Below the pieces are notes generated by a model that was not told the DNA's origin, searched no databases, and saw nothing but the letters and a program-made list of their open reading frames with translations. From Leptospira stimsonii (GTDB taxonomy: Bacteria; Spirochaetota; Leptospiria; Leptospirales; Leptospiraceae): 64,000 bases of DNA. Shown one piece after another: positions 15,222-25,337 of this stretch (its first letter is position 1; every line of letters starts with the position of its first letter). Made by a program: the position numbers and the translations under genes. The stretch spans positions 1,437,501 to 1,501,500 of the forward strand of contig NZ_QHCS01000001.1 in NCBI RefSeq assembly GCF_003545875.1, given 5' to 3'.

Positions 15222-17167
15222 TAAGAATGGAAATTTCCAACCTCATCCCTGCGTTAGTCGCGCTTCCGTTGATCGGTTTTTTAATCTCGGGGCTTTTCGG
15301 CAAATGGCTGAAAGGTTTTACCGGAGTTTTATCCACTTTCGTTGTCTTTTTATCTTTCGTCCTGGCCCTCCTTTCTTTCTATCTATTTCACCCGATGGAA
15401 CGTTCCGTTCCCGAAATCGTAACCTTGTTTCCTTGGTTCGAAGCCGGAGGGTTGAACGTCTCGCTCGCGTATCAGGTCGATCAACTTTCCTTATATATGA
15501 TTTTGATCATCACCGGAATCGGATCCTTGATCCATCTCTATAGCATCGGTTATATGAAGGATGATCCGGGTTTTACGCGCTACTTCGCATATTTGAATCT
15601 TTTTATATTCGCAATGTTGAATCTGGTTCTTGCAGAAAATCTAATTCTTCTTTTCCTGGGATGGGAAGGAGTGGGTCTTTGTTCTTATCTGTTGATCGGT
15701 TTTGACTATCACAAAGATTCCGCCGCAAACGCGGGGATGAAAGCCTTTATCACAAACAGAATCGGCGACTTGGGAATGCTCCTTGGGATCGCACTCGTAT
15801 TTTGGTACACGGGTTCCCTTTCCTTTACGGAGATCGCGGAAGCGATTCCGGAAGTTCCTTCGTTTCGATACATTCTCCCGATTGCCGCCGCTTGTTTTTT
15901 TATTGGAGCCGTCGGAAAGTCTGCTCAGATTCCGTTACACGTTTGGTTGCCGGATGCGATGGCGGGACCGACTCCTGTGTCCGCCCTGATTCACGCGGCG
16001 ACCATGGTGACAGCCGGAATTTTTTTGATTGCAAGGCTCAATCCGATCTTTCTCTCCGCTCCGCAAGTCGGTCATTGGATCGTGATCATAGGATCTGTAA
16101 CCGCGTTCTTAGCCGCGACCGTGGGTCTTTTTCAAAACGATATCAAGAAAGTTTTAGCGTATTCCACCGTATCGCAGTTAGGTTATATGTTCGTAGCAAT
16201 GGGAGCGGGCGCCTACGTCGCCGGGCTCTTTCACTTGATGACTCACGCGTTTTTTAAGGCGCTTTTGTTTTTGGGTTCCGGTTCTGTGATCCACGCGCTT
16301 CATCACGAACAGGATCTCCGCAATATGGGCGGACTCAAGAAACAGATGAAGATCACTTGGATTACTTTCCTTGTAGGATCTTTGGCGATATCCGGTATTC
16401 CGCCCTTTAGCGGATTCTTTTCGAAAGATCTTATATTAGAAAAAAGTTATGCGTATGGAACTCTCTTTTACGGACTCGGAATCATCACGGCGCTCTTGAC
16501 CGCGTTCTACATGTTCCGAATGACATACTTGGCTTTTTATGGAGAATCTCGTGTATCCTCGCACAAGTCTTCTCATCTGCACGAATCTCCTTTGGTGATG
16601 ACGATTCCGCTCGTGATCTTGTCGATCGGCGCGGCGATAACCGGATTTTTAGAAGTGCCGCATTTTCTTTTTGGCGGAGTCGACGTCCTAACGAGATACT
16701 TCGCTCCGATTTTCCTCAGAGGAACCGAAATCTCTCAGATGATCGTCAAACAAAGCTTAGATGGTCATGAGGCGAACGCGTCGATGGAATTGATTCTCGT
16801 CGCGGTTTCCGTGGCTGTGGCGGTTTCCGGAATTTTTATCGCGAGAACGATTTTTCTCACCGGTAAAAACGTTCCTGTCGAAGAGGAGTCTCTTTCCGGA
16901 TTCAAACGACTTCTTTCCAAAAAATATTTCGTGGATGAATTCTACCGCGACTTTATCGTAGATCCGATTCTTCTACTTGGTAAGTTTTTCGCAAATTATG
17001 TGGAACGAAATTTTCTGGATTTGATGCTTCGAGGAACGGGAAGGGTCGCGGTTGCGATCTCCTTGGTGCTTAGAAGAATTCAAACCGGAATCGTGGTCGA
17101 CTACGCGATCCTGATCGTCTTCGGAACGGTCGCCATTCTTTCCTTTTTTCTACTGAGGGGGCTGTAA
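15215..17167 (+). CDS. nuoL: NADH-quinone oxidoreductase subunit L
   Basis: Large antiporter-like proton-pumping subunit, 650 residues with many helices and the lateral C-terminal helix region. Key segments are LFLGWEGVGLCSYLLIGF, the antiporter core PLHVWLPDAMAGPTPVSALIHAATMVTAG, and the Lys/His-containing helix FFKALLFLGSGSVIHALHHEQDLR. Start choice is open: 15215 overlaps the nuoK stop, while an ATG four codons later (15227) would give a protein starting MEISNLIP. Either is compatible with coupling to nuoK. Confidence 0.96.
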   Translation: MVIRMEISNLIPALVALPLIGFLISGLFGKWLKGFTGVLSTFVVFLSFVLALLSFYLFHPMERSVPEIVTLFPWFEAGGLNVSLAYQVDQLSLYMILIITGIGSLIHLYSIGYMKDDPGFTRYFAYLNLFIFAMLNLVLAENLILLFLGWEGVGLCSYLLIGFDYHKDSAANAGMKAFITNRIGDLGMLLGIALVFWYTGSLSFTEIAEAIPEVPSFRYILPIAAACFFIGAVGKSAQIPLHVWLPDAMAGPTPVSALIHAATMVTAGIFLIARLNPIFLSAPQVGHWIVIIGSVTAFLAATVGLFQNDIKKVLAYSTVSQLGYMFVAMGAGAYVAGLFHLMTHAFFKALLFLGSGSVIHALHHEQDLRNMGGLKKQMKITWITFLVGSLAISGIPPFSGFFSKDLILEKSYAYGTLFYGLGIITALLTAFYMFRMTYLAFYGESRVSSHKSSHLHESPLVMTIPLVILSIGAAITGFLEVPHFLFGGVDVLTRYFAPIFLRGTEISQMIVKQSLDGHEANASMELILVAVSVAVAVSGIFIARTIFLTGKNVPVEEESLSGFKRLLSKKYFVDEFYRDFIVDPILLLGKFFANYVERNFLDLMLRGTGRVAVAISLVLRRIQTGIVVDYAILIVFGTVAILSFFLLRGL

Positions 17168-17168
17168 C

Positions 17169-18851
17169 TTGGATTTCCCGCCATTTATACTGAGTATCTT
17201 TTTATTCTTACCTCTCATCGGGGTTCCGTTCTTATTTCTTTCCAATAAGGTTTATTGGTTACGATTCATTTCGGGAACGTTTACGTTAGTCCCCTTCTTA
17301 ATCCTCGTAGGTTTGTATTTCAAATACGATCCGGAAAACGCTTCGCTTCAATTCGTGGATCGTATTCGGGATGTAGTCGTTTCCGGAAATTTAAGAATCG
17401 ACTATCACGTCGGAATGGACGGTTTCAGTCTTCTGCTCTGCGGAATGTCTTCCATGTTGTTCTTTCTTTCCACACTCGCAACTTGGTCGAGCATCACTTC
17501 CAGGATTCGAGAATTTTACATTTATCTAATGATCGTTGAGATGAGTGTGCACGGAGTTTTTCTATCCGGAAATCTCGTTCAGTTCTATATCTTTTGGGAA
17601 GCGATGGTTTCTCCGATGGTATTGATGGTCGGAATTTGGGGAGAAGACCAGAGGGTAAAAGCCGCGATCAAATATCTGATCTTTTCCTTTACCGGATCGG
17701 TCCTGATGCTTGCAGGAATTCTAATCTTATATTTTAAAACGGGAACGATCGTGATCGAAGATCTGTCCACCGGGCTTTTACCGGAGATTCCGAAAAACAT
17801 CCGTTTGTTTATGTTCTTCGCGTTCGTACTCGCGTTTGCGATCAAGGTTCCTTTGTTTCCGGTTCACACTTGGATGCCCGATGTTCACTCACAGGCGCCT
17901 ACGGTCGGTTCGGTGGATCTTTCCGGAATTTTATTGAAAATCGGACTCTACGGATTTATTCGTTTAGCAATTCCGTTGTTTCCCGAAGAAATGTTGGAAT
18001 ACCGTGAACTCTTAGGGGGACTCGCGATCGCGGGAATTCTCTACGGAGCGATCATCGCGATGGCGCAGGAGAATTCAAAACGAGTCGTCGCGTTTTCTTC
18101 CCTTTCCCACATGAGTTTTTGTATGCTCGGGATCTTGAGTTTTACGGAAGAGGGAATGGCCGGCGGGATGCTTCAAATGATAAACCACGGATTCACCGCA
18201 GGGATGCTTTTCTTTATGTTGGGAATGTTGCACGAAAGAATCGGAAACAACGATATCGCGAAGGCCGGGGGATTGTCCAAACTTCTACCGGTCTTTTCCG
18301 TATTCTTTGCGATCGGAATTTTTTCTTCCCTCGGAGTTCCCGGCACAAACAGCTTTATCGGAGAATTTTTGATCATCCTCGGAAGTATCAAGGCCAACGT
18401 CGTCTACGGCGCGTTAGCCGCAACGGGTGTGGTTTTTGCCGCCGGGTATCTTCTCCTTTTTGCGAAGAGAATGATTTTTGGGGAACCAACGAAGAATCTA
18501 ACGGAACACCATGATCTCAATTTGAAAGAATGGGCGATTCTCGTTCCTACCGTTGCCATGATTTTTTGGATCGGAATCTATCCGAAACCTTTCTTGAGAG
18601 TATTGGAACCTTCCGTAAGAGTTGCGTTAAACTCCGCTTCGGCGAAAGTGATACAGGATCGTTCTTTGAAGGAAAAAGACCTGAGCGATAAGCCGTTTGA
18701 AAGAAAATACACTTCTTATAAAACTTTGGGAGTCGATCCGGCTCGTTACGAAGAACGTCTGAAAGGATACCAAAGCAAATTCGCGCTTCCCGAATCGATT
18801 CGAAAGGGAAAAGAGACTTCTCCGGAAGGAGAAGAGGAGGCGGTGCAATGA
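17169..18851 (+). CDS. nuoM: NADH-quinone oxidoreductase subunit M
   Basis: Second antiporter-like subunit, 560 residues. Diagnostic sequences are FWEAMVSPMVLMVGIWG with the conserved Glu, the core KVPLFPVHTWMPDVHSQAPT, and SLSHMSFCMLGI. The start is a TTG directly after the nuoL stop with an AGGGGG-like ribosome binding site. The C terminus carries an extra hydrophilic tail of about 80 residues (from KVIQDRSLKEKDL to GEEEAVQ) that is longer than in most NuoM proteins. Its stop overlaps the nuoN start. Confidence 0.95.
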   Translation: MDFPPFILSIFLFLPLIGVPFLFLSNKVYWLRFISGTFTLVPFLILVGLYFKYDPENASLQFVDRIRDVVVSGNLRIDYHVGMDGFSLLLCGMSSMLFFLSTLATWSSITSRIREFYIYLMIVEMSVHGVFLSGNLVQFYIFWEAMVSPMVLMVGIWGEDQRVKAAIKYLIFSFTGSVLMLAGILILYFKTGTIVIEDLSTGLLPEIPKNIRLFMFFAFVLAFAIKVPLFPVHTWMPDVHSQAPTVGSVDLSGILLKIGLYGFIRLAIPLFPEEMLEYRELLGGLAIAGILYGAIIAMAQENSKRVVAFSSLSHMSFCMLGILSFTEEGMAGGMLQMINHGFTAGMLFFMLGMLHERIGNNDIAKAGGLSKLLPVFSVFFAIGIFSSLGVPGTNSFIGEFLIILGSIKANVVYGALAATGVVFAAGYLLLFAKRMIFGEPTKNLTEHHDLNLKEWAILVPTVAMIFWIGIYPKPFLRVLEPSVRVALNSASAKVIQDRSLKEKDLSDKPFERKYTSYKTLGVDPARYEERLKGYQSKFALPESIRKGKETSPEGEEEAVQ

Positions 18852-20323
18852 ATCTAATACCAAACATCCTCGACCTATTTTCCATTCTTCCAGCAGTGAT
18901 CCTGGCATGCGGTGGGGTATTTCTGATCTGTCTGAGCGTTCTCTTTAAGACAAAGGAATTTCTGATCGTAAGATACACATCCGGATTGATTCTTCTCATC
19001 GCTCTTGCGAGCGTGTTTTACACTTCGTTTCGATTTCCGGGAAACGGAGTTTACTTCGGTGGGCAGATTGAAAATTCAGTCATCACCTTTTGGCTGAATT
19101 TAGTCTACTTGTCGATGGCGATCGGGACTGCGGCGATCGTCCCAAGAATATTAAAAAATCATAAAGTAGAATTTCCCGAATTCTATCCTTTGCTTTTGTT
19201 CGCGACTTGTGGAATGATGCTGATGACTTCCGGACAGGACTTTATCCTCGTTTTCGTCGCCTTGGAATTGATGAGCATCTGTCTTTATATTCTTATAGGA
19301 ATGGCGAGAAGCGATCTTTTCTCATTGGAAGCGACTCTCAAGTATTTTCTTTTAGGAAGTTTTTCATCCGGATTTATGCTGATGGGAATCGCCTTTCTTT
19401 TCGGAGGAAGCGGCTCTACAAACATTACCCTAGCATTGAAACCGTTGGTCGTCGCAGGATATCAAGGGAACTTTGCAAAGATCGGTCTCGTCTTGTTTTT
19501 GACCGGAGTCGCGTTCAAGATCGCGCTTTTCCCTTACCACGCATGGACTCCCGATGCTTACGAAGGAGCATTGACACCGGTTACAGGATACATGGCAACG
19601 GCGTCTAAGTCCGCGTCTATCGGACTTCTTTTGATCCTCTATACCAAACTTCCGATGCCTTTAACGGAAACAACATGGGCTTGGTTACCGGGAATTCTTG
19701 CGTTATGCTCCATGCTATATGGAAACTTACTCGCGTTAAAACAGGAAAATCTAAAACGTATGCTTGCGTATTCTTCCATTGCTCACGCGGGATATGTCGT
19801 CGCGGGAATCTCAGCGGGAGTCCACGAAGAAGCGTTGTTCTACTTGATCGTCTATTCTTTCGTTAGCTTAGGCGCCTTTGCGATTCTTGCTTATCTCGAA
19901 GAAGGCACGAGACAGGTTACTTTCTTTTCGGTTCAATCTCTTTCCGGAGCGAAGCCGCTCACTGCGATTGCGATCAACATTTTCTTTATGTCTTTGGCGG
20001 GTGTTCCGCCGTTCGGAGGATTTTGGGCGAAACTATTTCTCTTTCAAAAACTCGCGGAATCGGACACTTTGATGAATCGAATTTTATTGATCGGCGGTGT
20101 AACGAACTCGGCTCTCGCGCTCTATTATTATCTCCGCATCGGTATCGCGACTTTTATGAGTAGCGACGAAGGTGAAGTAACAAGAAATCATTCGGCGAGC
20201 TTTAGCATCGGAGTAACCGCGGTCGTAGTCGTTTGTTTTTTTATGGTCGCACTGGGCTGGTTTTTGTTCGTTCCTGGAAAACTTCTCGCAATCGGTGCGT
20301 TTCAGTATCTTAGCGGTTATTGA
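18848..20323 (+). CDS. nuoN: NADH-quinone oxidoreductase subunit N
   Basis: Third antiporter-like subunit of complex I, 491 residues. Diagnostic sequences are LVFVALELMSICLYILIG, KIALFPYHAWTPDAYEGALTPVTGYMAT and LAYSSIAHAGYVVAGI. It is the last gene of the operon, translationally coupled to nuoM through ATGA. I found no strong terminator between its stop and the convergent gene that ends 17 bp later. Confidence 0.96.
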   Translation: MNLIPNILDLFSILPAVILACGGVFLICLSVLFKTKEFLIVRYTSGLILLIALASVFYTSFRFPGNGVYFGGQIENSVITFWLNLVYLSMAIGTAAIVPRILKNHKVEFPEFYPLLLFATCGMMLMTSGQDFILVFVALELMSICLYILIGMARSDLFSLEATLKYFLLGSFSSGFMLMGIAFLFGGSGSTNITLALKPLVVAGYQGNFAKIGLVLFLTGVAFKIALFPYHAWTPDAYEGALTPVTGYMATASKSASIGLLLILYTKLPMPLTETTWAWLPGILALCSMLYGNLLALKQENLKRMLAYSSIAHAGYVVAGISAGVHEEALFYLIVYSFVSLGAFAILAYLEEGTRQVTFFSVQSLSGAKPLTAIAINIFFMSLAGVPPFGGFWAKLFLFQKLAESDTLMNRILLIGGVTNSALALYYYLRIGIATFMSSDEGEVTRNHSASFSIGVTAVVVVCFFMVALGWFLFVPGKLLAIGAFQYLSGY

Positions 20324-20339
20324 ATGCGCGAATTTTCAA

Positions 20340-20690
20340 TCACATTTTGTTGTAGATAAAATAAAGCCAGAGAGTCGCCGCCCAAAGCCAAAGTATAGGA
20401 ATATACAAAAAATATAATATTACAGTTGACCATCCTCTTTTTTTGAAAAAATCGAATAGAATTGCGCCGAAAATAAAACCGAGCGGCCATAAGATGCTCA
20501 CCAAGATCGTCGTAGGCCAGACCCAATCTCCATGGAAAGAATTCGGATGTGGAAATACGGACTCCGAGATTGGAAAGACCAAATAGTAAAGTCCGAATCC
20601 CATTGCCCCTAAGCTGAAAAAACCGAGAAAGGAAAAAATAACGCTAAGGACGACGCTGAACTTTGCGTTTGGTGAGAGAGAGTTCCACAT
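20340..20690 (-). CDS. Small membrane protein of unknown function
   Basis: Encodes 116 residues with about three or four hydrophobic segments: VVLSVIFSFLGFFSLGAMGFGLYYLVF, PTTILVSILWPLGFIFGAILF and STVILYFLYIPILWLWAATLWLYFIY. The protein is very rich in aromatic residues. I do not recognise a family. It is convergent with nuoN, with an intergenic gap of only 16 bp, so transcription from the two strands probably interferes or shares an end signal. Coding status is supported mainly by the coherent membrane topology. Confidence 0.6.
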   Translation of the reverse strand: MWNSLSPNAKFSVVLSVIFSFLGFFSLGAMGFGLYYLVFPISESVFPHPNSFHGDWVWPTTILVSILWPLGFIFGAILFDFFKKRGWSTVILYFLYIPILWLWAATLWLYFIYNKM

Positions 20691-20925
20691 ATTTGGAAGG
20701 AATATCGGATCGATTCATTTTTGGAAAGTAGATTTAGCTGAGATCCGTGAGGACCCAATCTCATGCGATCAGAATCCGTTTCACTTTTCATCAGGAAAGG
20801 AATTTAAGAAAATAAAGACTATGAGAATGAGAAGAATTCTTTCCGCAATCTGTCTTGTGTTTACGAGAAGAAATGTTTGAATATTCAATGGTTCCAGATC
20901 TAAGATAGCAAGAGACGGATACAAA

Positions 20926-21873
20926 ATGGATTTTCAAAATCGATTGATGAAATTCGTAAAACGAAACGCGAACAAACTACCCAACCTCAGAAAAACAGAA
21001 ACATTCTGCGCGTTGATCTGTCTTTGGATCCTAGTGCAGAGTCTTTCGTCAACACCAGATAGCGACTTTGTGCCTGTCGCAGGTTACAAGAACAACGCCG
21101 AGGCGATGCGTTTGCGCGAACTTGCGGGCGACTTTCGAAGAGTAGAGGTTCGTTTTTTTCTCAAGGGATTCGATCGATCCGAATATGTACGTATAAAAAA
21201 GGCAACGTTGCATACGCTTCGCGAGGATTCTTATTTTATCTGGAACGAAGGCTCCGAAGAAAAGAAGATCCAAAGCGAACGCGTTCAAAAACGGAAGAAT
21301 TCTAAAAAGTTTTCGAAACCGAATCTTCTGATGACAATCGTATTAAAACGTTCCAAGGCGGATGACGGACAAAAAAAGATCCTCTTTCGAATGGATTGGT
21401 TGAATCGAAAAACTCGGGATCGGGCAAGCTTTCAAAGCGAAGAACGGTTCTTAGACGAAGACCAAAGAAATATTCAAAAAATATTATATACTTGGAAGTC
21501 CGAAATCCTTCCCATTCAGGACGCATTTTTTATCGAAGACATCGATTGTGTTTCCAATGACGCGAGGACGACTGCGTTTTTGGAAATCGGCTGTAAAAAT
21601 CTCCTTCAAAAAACGGAGGACCCGGTTTCTTTCAAGAAATATTGGGAGAAGGCGGAACGAAGTCCATTGACCGGACGCGATCGGGAATCGATTCAAAACA
21701 ATCTAGCGTATTACTCTGTTTCTCTTGGAGACTTTAAAAAAGCGGAAGAGTGTTTTGCTACGGCGGACTCTTTGGACGATTCGGAGAGTTATCGTAGACA
21801 TCGAGATCAATTGGAAGCCATCCGAGAGTTCCGAAAGAAATATCGTCATTACGAAACGAAAGATTCTCCCTAA
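20926..21873 (+). CDS. Exported or membrane-anchored protein, unknown; TPR-like C terminus
   Basis: Encodes 315 residues. The basic N terminus (KFVKRNANKLPNLRK) followed by the hydrophobic ETFCALICLWILVQSLSS looks like a signal anchor at about residues 26-47. The middle is beta-rich and charged without known motif. The C-terminal quarter (SFKKYWEKAERSPLTGRD, NNLAYYSVSLGDFKKAEECFATAD) has the spacing of one or two tetratricopeptide-like helices. Its function is unknown. It precedes a lipoprotein gene on the same strand by 137 bp, so they may form a pair. Confidence 0.65.
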   Translation: MDFQNRLMKFVKRNANKLPNLRKTETFCALICLWILVQSLSSTPDSDFVPVAGYKNNAEAMRLRELAGDFRRVEVRFFLKGFDRSEYVRIKKATLHTLREDSYFIWNEGSEEKKIQSERVQKRKNSKKFSKPNLLMTIVLKRSKADDGQKKILFRMDWLNRKTRDRASFQSEERFLDEDQRNIQKILYTWKSEILPIQDAFFIEDIDCVSNDARTTAFLEIGCKNLLQKTEDPVSFKKYWEKAERSPLTGRDRESIQNNLAYYSVSLGDFKKAEECFATADSLDDSESYRRHRDQLEAIREFRKKYRHYETKDSP

Positions 21874-22010
21874 TTCGCGATTTTCTCCGAAATAAATTTC
21901 ATGACCTTTGAAACGAAATCAAAACGTTTTTGTTTTTGAAAAGGGGATCAATCAAGGTTCCATGATTCGAAAGTTCTTGAAGAACGTCCCAATTTTAGTA
22001 GGATCGGAAT

Positions 22011-22931
22011 ATGAAAAACACTCTGTGGTTCTTATTCATTCTTCTTGGTCTTTTTGACACGTGTAAGCAGACTCCTCCATCGCAGGCTTTTGAACAAACG
22101 GATTCCAAAGAAAGGTTTCGAAATTATTGGGAAACCGGAAAGGCTGAAATCGATAGTTATGAGCTGAGTCAGGTTCGTTACGGGGAAAATCACAAAGGAC
22201 AAGCGATTCTTATCTTTGTTACGGAGGACTTCTCGAAAAGAAAACATGTAAAACTTGATCGTCCGGAAGAAAACGAAAAAGACGGAGCCAAGATTCTTAA
22301 ACTCAATTTTGTTAAGAATTTTGTGACCGGAATCTACGCTTATTCCATGACTCTTTCCGTTTTTACCCCGATAGATACGCTGACGTATCCTCGGAGTTTC
22401 AAAGAGACGATGTCTTCACAAGAATGGTGCGGTAATGTTTTCACTCAGATCAATCTGGAAGAGGATCGATTTCGAGTGGAATCCTATTCTTACTTTGAAC
22501 AAGAAGGAGACCGAAAATTCTCCTTAAAGAAAGAGTGGCTCGAAGACGAACTCTGGAATCGTTTTCGCTTGGATCCGGATCGGATTCCTCTGGGGGAATT
22601 GATCTTGATACCTGGTCTTTTTCACGTAAGACTCAATCACAAAGAACTGAAACCGTTAAAGGCAAGGATTTCAAAAGAACGGAAAATCGACTCCACAATT
22701 TTTACGATTCAATATCTCGACGAAGAGAGAACCCTCAAGATTCGGATCGAGTCGAAGTTTCCTCATAAGATCTTGGCTTGGGAAGAGACGTTTCGCGATT
22801 TTAACGGTCATCTCATGACGACCTTTGCAGAGCTTCAATCGAGTGTCCAGAGCGACTACTGGAATCGAAACGGAAACGAATATCGAAACTTGCGAAAAGA
22901 ACTCAAACTCTCGGAAGAATCCGTTTTCTAA
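22011..22931 (+). CDS. Predicted lipoprotein, unknown
   Basis: Encodes 306 residues with a signal peptide (MKNTLWFLFILLGLFDTC) ending in Cys at position 18. The lipobox LFDTC is irregular but within what leptospiral lipoproteins tolerate. The mature chain is hydrophilic and probably beta-rich, with repeated basic/acidic segments; I recognise no domain. An ATG follows a purine-rich GGATCGGA. It is likely anchored in an envelope membrane. Confidence 0.65.
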   Translation: MKNTLWFLFILLGLFDTCKQTPPSQAFEQTDSKERFRNYWETGKAEIDSYELSQVRYGENHKGQAILIFVTEDFSKRKHVKLDRPEENEKDGAKILKLNFVKNFVTGIYAYSMTLSVFTPIDTLTYPRSFKETMSSQEWCGNVFTQINLEEDRFRVESYSYFEQEGDRKFSLKKEWLEDELWNRFRLDPDRIPLGELILIPGLFHVRLNHKELKPLKARISKERKIDSTIFTIQYLDEERTLKIRIESKFPHKILAWEETFRDFNGHLMTTFAELQSSVQSDYWNRNGNEYRNLRKELKLSEESVF

Positions 22932-23212
22932 TCGATCTACTTTTCCTTTTGGCAAAAACGAAAAAATTATTTCAGACACTATATTCTAAAAATCTGAAAT
23001 AGGGATTCTTGTCCCGATTCGTTTGCCACTTAAGATACGACTTCCTTTTTTTGAAAACGCTCAGAATTCGTAAAAAGAATCGCCGGTATTTTTTGTATGA
23101 ATCGATTCTAAACGGATTTTAAGAGGTTGTCAGTCTTAGGAGTTCCGAGGACTCTGTGATTTAGTCGGGTCTAAAAGCTCCATGAGAACTTTTGGGAACC
23201 ACGGGAGGGAAT

Positions 23213-23686
23213 GTGAACATCGAAATCGGAAAGGGATGGAACGGACTTTATTTTGGAATGTCTATGGACGAAGTAAAGGCGAAACTGGGCGAGCCGGACG
23301 AGGTTTACAATTACGACTATGAAGGTTCGGAATCCACCGGGTTCGAATACTTTTCTCAAGAAGCGGAATACGAATTCGACGCCGACGAAGACAACAAACT
23401 CTATTCGATCACAGTTTCCAATCCTTCGATTCTTCTCTATGGAAAACCCATCATTGGAGAATCGATTGAAACCATCCGAGCCCTTCTTGAAAAAAATGGC
23501 ATAGACGATCTGGAAGAAGACGACGAAGAACACGATCATGATCATGAAGAAGAAGACGAGGAAGAAGGTTTAACTGCATTCTCTGACAAGTTGAATGCGA
23601 TCTTTCAATTTGAAGAAAATGAATTGATCTTTTTCGGATTCAGTCCTCTCTTCAAAGACGATACGATCGTCTGGCCGAAATACTAA
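23213..23686 (+). CDS. Small soluble protein with acidic/His-rich segment, unknown
   Basis: The frame opens at a TTG at 23192, but I place the start at GTG 23213: a strong ribosome binding site (GGGAGGGA) lies directly before it, and homology-like sequence begins there (NIEIGKGWNGLYFGMSMDEV). The N-terminal GMSMDEVKAKLGEPDEV pattern is shared by several small proteins of the BamE/SmpA-like kind, but I do not claim membership. Near residues 102-123 is the very acidic run DDLEEDDEEHDHDHEEEDEE, which could bind divalent metal. There is no signal peptide. Confidence 0.65.
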   Translation: MNIEIGKGWNGLYFGMSMDEVKAKLGEPDEVYNYDYEGSESTGFEYFSQEAEYEFDADEDNKLYSITVSNPSILLYGKPIIGESIETIRALLEKNGIDDLEEDDEEHDHDHEEEDEEEGLTAFSDKLNAIFQFEENELIFFGFSPLFKDDTIVWPKY

Positions 23687-23785
23687 AAATAATAAACCGA
23701 ACTGCTTAGATCAGTCGATTCGGATTCTTTTTTTCTCATTTTCATTGAAATTTGGAAAATTCAAAGGATCGAATCGTCTGATAAG

Positions 23786-24184
23786 ATGATGTTTGGAAAA
23801 ACAAAAATCGGTTCTTTTCTTTTTCTACTCTGGATTCTTTCCTATAATCACTGCGCGTATCTCAATATAAATCCTAGTCTTGTCACGGGAAAAGAAGCGA
23901 AGGAAATCATTTCGGATCGACTTCTTGTCAGCCAACTTGTTTATATCATGGGTCTTTCCGAAAACGAGCCGGTTCGTTCCGCATCCGTGGCGGGTCTAAC
24001 TCTCACGATAGTAATCCCCGACTCGATGGGAATCGACGAAAAGAAAATGTATCAGAAAGACGCCGTAGACGAATGCGCGGATCGGATCTTCCTGGTTTCG
24101 ATCGTCTCCACGGCGCTTTCCACATTTGTTTGTGACGCGACCAACCCGCCCATAAGTATCCCTGTGATCAGCAGGAAATTGTAA
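23786..24184 (+). CDS. Small leptospiral lipoprotein, possibly TIGR04452-like
   Basis: Encodes 132 residues. The signal peptide FLFLLWILSYNHC gives a lipobox-like SYNHC with Cys at about position 23. The following LNINPSLVTGKEAKEIISDRLLVSQL pattern is what I remember from a leptospira-restricted lipoprotein family (TIGR04452), an assignment from memory that needs a profile search. A conserved-looking Cys pair (DECAD and FVCDATN) could form a disulfide. Two adjacent ATGs (23786 and 23789) are possible starts. Confidence 0.65.
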   Translation: MMFGKTKIGSFLFLLWILSYNHCAYLNINPSLVTGKEAKEIISDRLLVSQLVYIMGLSENEPVRSASVAGLTLTIVIPDSMGIDEKKMYQKDAVDECADRIFLVSIVSTALSTFVCDATNPPISIPVISRKL

Positions 24185-24259
24185 TTTAGAATTTCTGAAT
24201 GAACCGGATTGTCATCCGTGTTCCATTCGACCAAAAACGTATCCTCTCGAGTCTCGCGG

Positions 24260-25327
24260 TTAAGGAACCAATTCCAATTCGATGATCTCTTTTTTCTCGA
24301 TTTCCACTCGGTTTCCTTCCTTGTCGGTTAGGATATAGGAATTTTCATTTTCTTCCACGGTTCCCACGTAGGATTTCCGATTTTTCAAAGTGATTTTATA
24401 AACCGGATCGGAGGAAGTAGAATTCACCTGAATTTCCTTTTTGAGATATTCAATGGTTTCGGGATCGTGTTTCGAATTCTTTTCGTTTAACAATTGTTTG
24501 GAATTTTCAGAAAGCTCCGAGTATTTTGTCTGATCATTTGCTTCGGTTCTTATTATCTTTAACTCCGAATCCATTGTTAATTCTTGGGAATTTTCCGCCT
24601 CCAAGACGGAATAGCCGGCTAAGGCATCGTAACTTTTGAGATTTTCGGAAAGTCCTGTTTTTACTCGCACTCCGCCTTCTAAGACAAGGATCCGATACCG
24701 TCCCGAACTCTTCTCGGAAATCAGGGTAAGTGTCGTGCCCAATAGCTCCGACTGAATTTTGTGAACCGTCGCACGAACCTTCGTGGAAGGATTTTTTTTG
24801 TGGGTCGAGAATATTACGATTCCGGAATTTAGTTGGAGAGAGAATGTCTCGTCGCCTTTAGAAACCTCAAACTCCGTGTTCGGAAATACTCTCAAAAACA
24901 GACCCAACTCTCCTTCGATCTTGAAATCGCAAAAGGAATCGTTTCCGGAATTAATTTTCAAAGTTTGTTTTTCGTTTTCGACCTTGCAAACTCCTGTGAC
25001 GACCGATCTTACGATTTCAAATTCTTGTTTGATCTCGCTAAAAAAGCGAAAGTAAACGGCAAAGGAAGATATCAAAAAGAGGGAAGCCGCGGCTAAGAGA
25101 CCGATTTTAAATTCGAAATTTCTTTTTTTAGGAAAGAATTCCGATACATTTTGTTTTTTAGAAACGCCGTCGATCGATCCGATCTTGTGTTTGAGTTTCA
25201 TAAGAGTGAAAAATTCTTTTTTGGATTTTTCGTCCGATAAGAATTCTGAAAGTTCGGATCTTGTCATTTCGTTTGCAAGGGCTTTTTGCATGCGCGTTCT
25301 TCGGCCGGAATTTTTATCGTTATCCAT
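24260..25327 (-). CDS. FecR-domain membrane protein, probable partner of the ECF sigma factor
   Basis: Encodes 355 residues: a cytoplasmic N terminus of about 75 residues, a membrane helix (IGLLAAASLFLISSFAVYF), then a periplasmic FecR domain (about 105-255; LRVFPNTEFEV, SGIVIFSTH, LLGTTLTLIS, VLEGGVRVK). The C-terminal 50 residues (YKITLKNRKSYVGTVEEN to IIELELVP) form a separate small beta domain. FecR proteins relay envelope signals to ECF sigma factors, often as anti-sigma factors. The gene lies 10 bp downstream of the sigma gene on the same strand, so the two are almost certainly one operon. I infer that it senses an envelope signal and controls that sigma factor. Confidence 0.85.
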   Translation of the reverse strand: MDNDKNSGRRTRMQKALANEMTRSELSEFLSDEKSKKEFFTLMKLKHKIGSIDGVSKKQNVSEFFPKKRNFEFKIGLLAAASLFLISSFAVYFRFFSEIKQEFEIVRSVVTGVCKVENEKQTLKINSGNDSFCDFKIEGELGLFLRVFPNTEFEVSKGDETFSLQLNSGIVIFSTHKKNPSTKVRATVHKIQSELLGTTLTLISEKSSGRYRILVLEGGVRVKTGLSENLKSYDALAGYSVLEAENSQELTMDSELKIIRTEANDQTKYSELSENSKQLLNEKNSKHDPETIEYLKKEIQVNSTSSDPVYKITLKNRKSYVGTVEENENSYILTDKEGNRVEIEKKEIIELELVP

Positions 25328-25337
25328 TTTTTACCTC

